A program made the position numbers and the translations under genes. Below are positions 62,975 to 64,000 of a DNA stretch of 64,000 nucleotides, one piece after another. Position 1 is the first letter of the stretch. Every line of letters starts with the position of its first letter. Below the pieces are notes generated by a model. It had not been told where the DNA came from. It was given only the letters and a program-made list of their open reading frames with translations, and made no database searches. This DNA comes from Roseobacter sp. HKCCD6576-2 (GTDB taxonomy: Bacteria > Pseudomonadota > Alphaproteobacteria > Rhodobacterales > Rhodobacteraceae): positions 310,001 through 374,000 of the forward strand of contig NZ_WVNW01000003.1 in the NCBI RefSeq assembly GCF_013179285.1, read 5' to 3'.

Positions 62975-64000
62975 ATGCTGGTCAAACGTAGATCCGCCAC
63001 CGCGGCCCGCCCGGGCCTTCAATCCTTTTCTCAATCCGTGGCTGCACGCCCTGTCGACCGCCGGTCCTTCCTGCGGGGCTCGGGCCTGGCCGTCGGTGGC
63101 CTGGCCGCCGTCAGCGCCATCGGTGCTGGCACGATGCGCCGCGCCGAAGCTGGCCCGACCGATTTCAGCCAGCCGATTGAGGTTCGCACCAACATCTGTA
63201 CGCACTGTTCGGTGGGCTGCACGGTGAAGGCCGAAGTCCAAGAGGGCGTTTGGGTCGGTCAGGAACCCGCCTGGAAAAGCCCGATCAACCGCGGCACCCA
63301 CTGCGCCAAAGGCGCGTCGGTGCGTGAGCTGGTCCATGGGGATCGCCGCTTGAAATACCCGATGAAGAAAGAGAACGGCGAATGGGTCCGGATCTCTTGG
63401 GAGCAGGCGATCGACGAGGTCGGTGAGAAGATGCTGGAAGTGCGCGAGCGCAGCGGCGCCGATGCCGCCTATCTGCTCGGCTCGGCCAAGTTCTCAAACG
63501 AAGGCGCTTATCTGTTCCGCAAATTCGCGGCCTTCTGGGGCACCAACAATGTCGACCACCAGGCGCGGATTTGTCACTCGACCACGGTTGCAGGTGTTGC
63601 CAACACCTGGGGCTACGGCGCGATGACGAACTCTTACAACGACATCCGCAACTCCAAGACCATCGTCTTCATGGGCTCGAATGCGGCCGAAGCGCACCCC
63701 GTTTCGCTGCAGCACATCCTGACCGGTAAGGAAACCAACCGCGCCAATGTGATCGTGCTCGACCCGCGCTTCACACGGACCGCGGCCCACGCCACCGATT
63801 ACATCCGGATGCGTCCCGGCACCGATATCGCTGTGATCTGGGGCATCATGTGGCACATCTTCGAGAATGGCTGGGAAGATACCGAGTTCATCGACCAGCG
63901 TGTTTGGGGGATGGAGCAGATTCGCGAAGCCGTACAGGCCTATCCGCCGGAAGAGGTGGAGCGCATTACCGGCATCCCGGGCGCGACGCTGGAACGTGTG
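62975..64000 (+). CDS. fdhA: Formate dehydrogenase alpha subunit, N-terminal part (cut by the window end)
   Basis: At least 342 codons, open to the end of the window. The N-terminus holds a Tat signal (VDRRSFLRGSGLAVGGLAAVSAI). A 4Fe-4S motif CTHCSVGC...HCAKGAS follows. Within ARICHSTTVAGVANTWGYGAMTNSYNDI the molybdenum/tungsten ligand is Cys, followed by the catalytic His, where E. coli FdnG has selenocysteine. GSNAAEAHPVSLQHIL and DPRFTRTAAHATDYIRMRPGTDIAV are standard molybdopterin oxidoreductase segments. It would oxidise formate to CO2 in the periplasm. The complementing iron-sulfur and cytochrome subunits should lie downstream of the window. It lies 2 bases after the small Tat protein. 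Confidence 0.9.
   Translation, partial: MLVKRRSATAARPGLQSFSQSVAARPVDRRSFLRGSGLAVGGLAAVSAIGAGTMRRAEAGPTDFSQPIEVRTNICTHCSVGCTVKAEVQEGVWVGQEPAWKSPINRGTHCAKGASVRELVHGDRRLKYPMKKENGEWVRISWEQAIDEVGEKMLEVRERSGADAAYLLGSAKFSNEGAYLFRKFAAFWGTNNVDHQARICHSTTVAGVANTWGYGAMTNSYNDIRNSKTIVFMGSNAAEAHPVSLQHILTGKETNRANVIVLDPRFTRTAAHATDYIRMRPGTDIAVIWGIMWHIFENGWEDTEFIDQRVWGMEQIREAVQAYPPEEVERITGIPGATLERV

Noticed and set aside
1-64000. CRISPR arrays, tRNA or rRNA genes, insertion sequences, integrases
   Set aside because: I looked for regularly spaced repeats, cloverleaf-like segments, transposase motifs and terminal inverted repeats and found none that I could support by eye.

Overview
The window looks like chromosome of an alphaproteobacterium of the Rhodobacteraceae (Roseobacter-type). 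The DNA is GC-rich and densely packed, with many ATGA/TGATG gene overlaps. It carries a Roseobacter/rhizobial style repertoire of sugar ABC importers, LacI regulators, inositol and histidine catabolism, and the formate dehydrogenase accessory genes typical of this group. I see no rRNA, tRNA, insertion sequence, phage gene or CRISPR array. Gene names rest on protein motifs and context read by eye; no database search was run.

Layout. 1-14 kb is a housekeeping/accessory mix: the tail of a K+/H+ antiporter, a DJ-1/PfpI protein, a monooxygenase-like membrane protein, an F420-reductase-like protein with a divergent LysR regulator, an ABC exporter, an acyl-CoA synthetase, a YqiJ-YqiK (NfeD/flotillin) pair, a DCC thiol protein, a frameshifted saccharopine-dehydrogenase-like gene, a UBP zinc-finger protein and a YcaQ-type DNA glycosylase. 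13.8-28.6 kb is a myo-inositol regulon: a PfkB kinase, an FrcA/FrcC-type importer with its binding protein, a LacI regulator, two extra Gfo/Idh/MocA oxidoreductases, iolE-like, iolD, a phytanoyl-CoA dioxygenase-like gene, iolC, iolB, an iolJ-type aldolase and iolG. Two identical 18-bp palindromes mark its two divergent promoters. 28.6-35.9 kb is a complete five-step hut locus (hutU, hutG, hutH, hutI; hutF, hutC) around a 20-bp HutC-type palindrome. 35.9-42.6 kb is a LacI regulator and a ugpBAEC glycerol-3-phosphate-type importer. A Pho box lies upstream, and an EEP-fold phosphodiesterase sits where ugpQ is usually found.

42.6-56.1 kb is the most interesting part, a catabolic island that I cannot match to a described pathway. 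It has a UgpC/MalK-type ABC importer, four SnoaL/NTF2-like proteins (three of double length), a histidinol-dehydrogenase paralogue resembling sulfopropanediol dehydrogenase HpsN, an SDR, a LacI regulator, a double cupin and a MetE-core zinc methyltransferase-like enzyme. Two copies of TTTTTGCA-N6-TGCAAAAA lie in its divergent promoter.

56.1-64 kb is a formate dehydrogenase region: a large four-cluster ferredoxin, a biotin/lipoate ligase-like protein, DUF6505-, DUF6352-, DUF3305- and DUF3306-type genes, a TorD-like chaperone, a small Tat-signal protein and the start of a Tat-exported, cysteine-type formate dehydrogenase alpha subunit that runs off the window.

Recurring regulatory themes: each of the three sugar-type binding-protein genes is followed by a GC-rich hairpin before its permease gene, and each of the three importer loci has its own LacI regulator.
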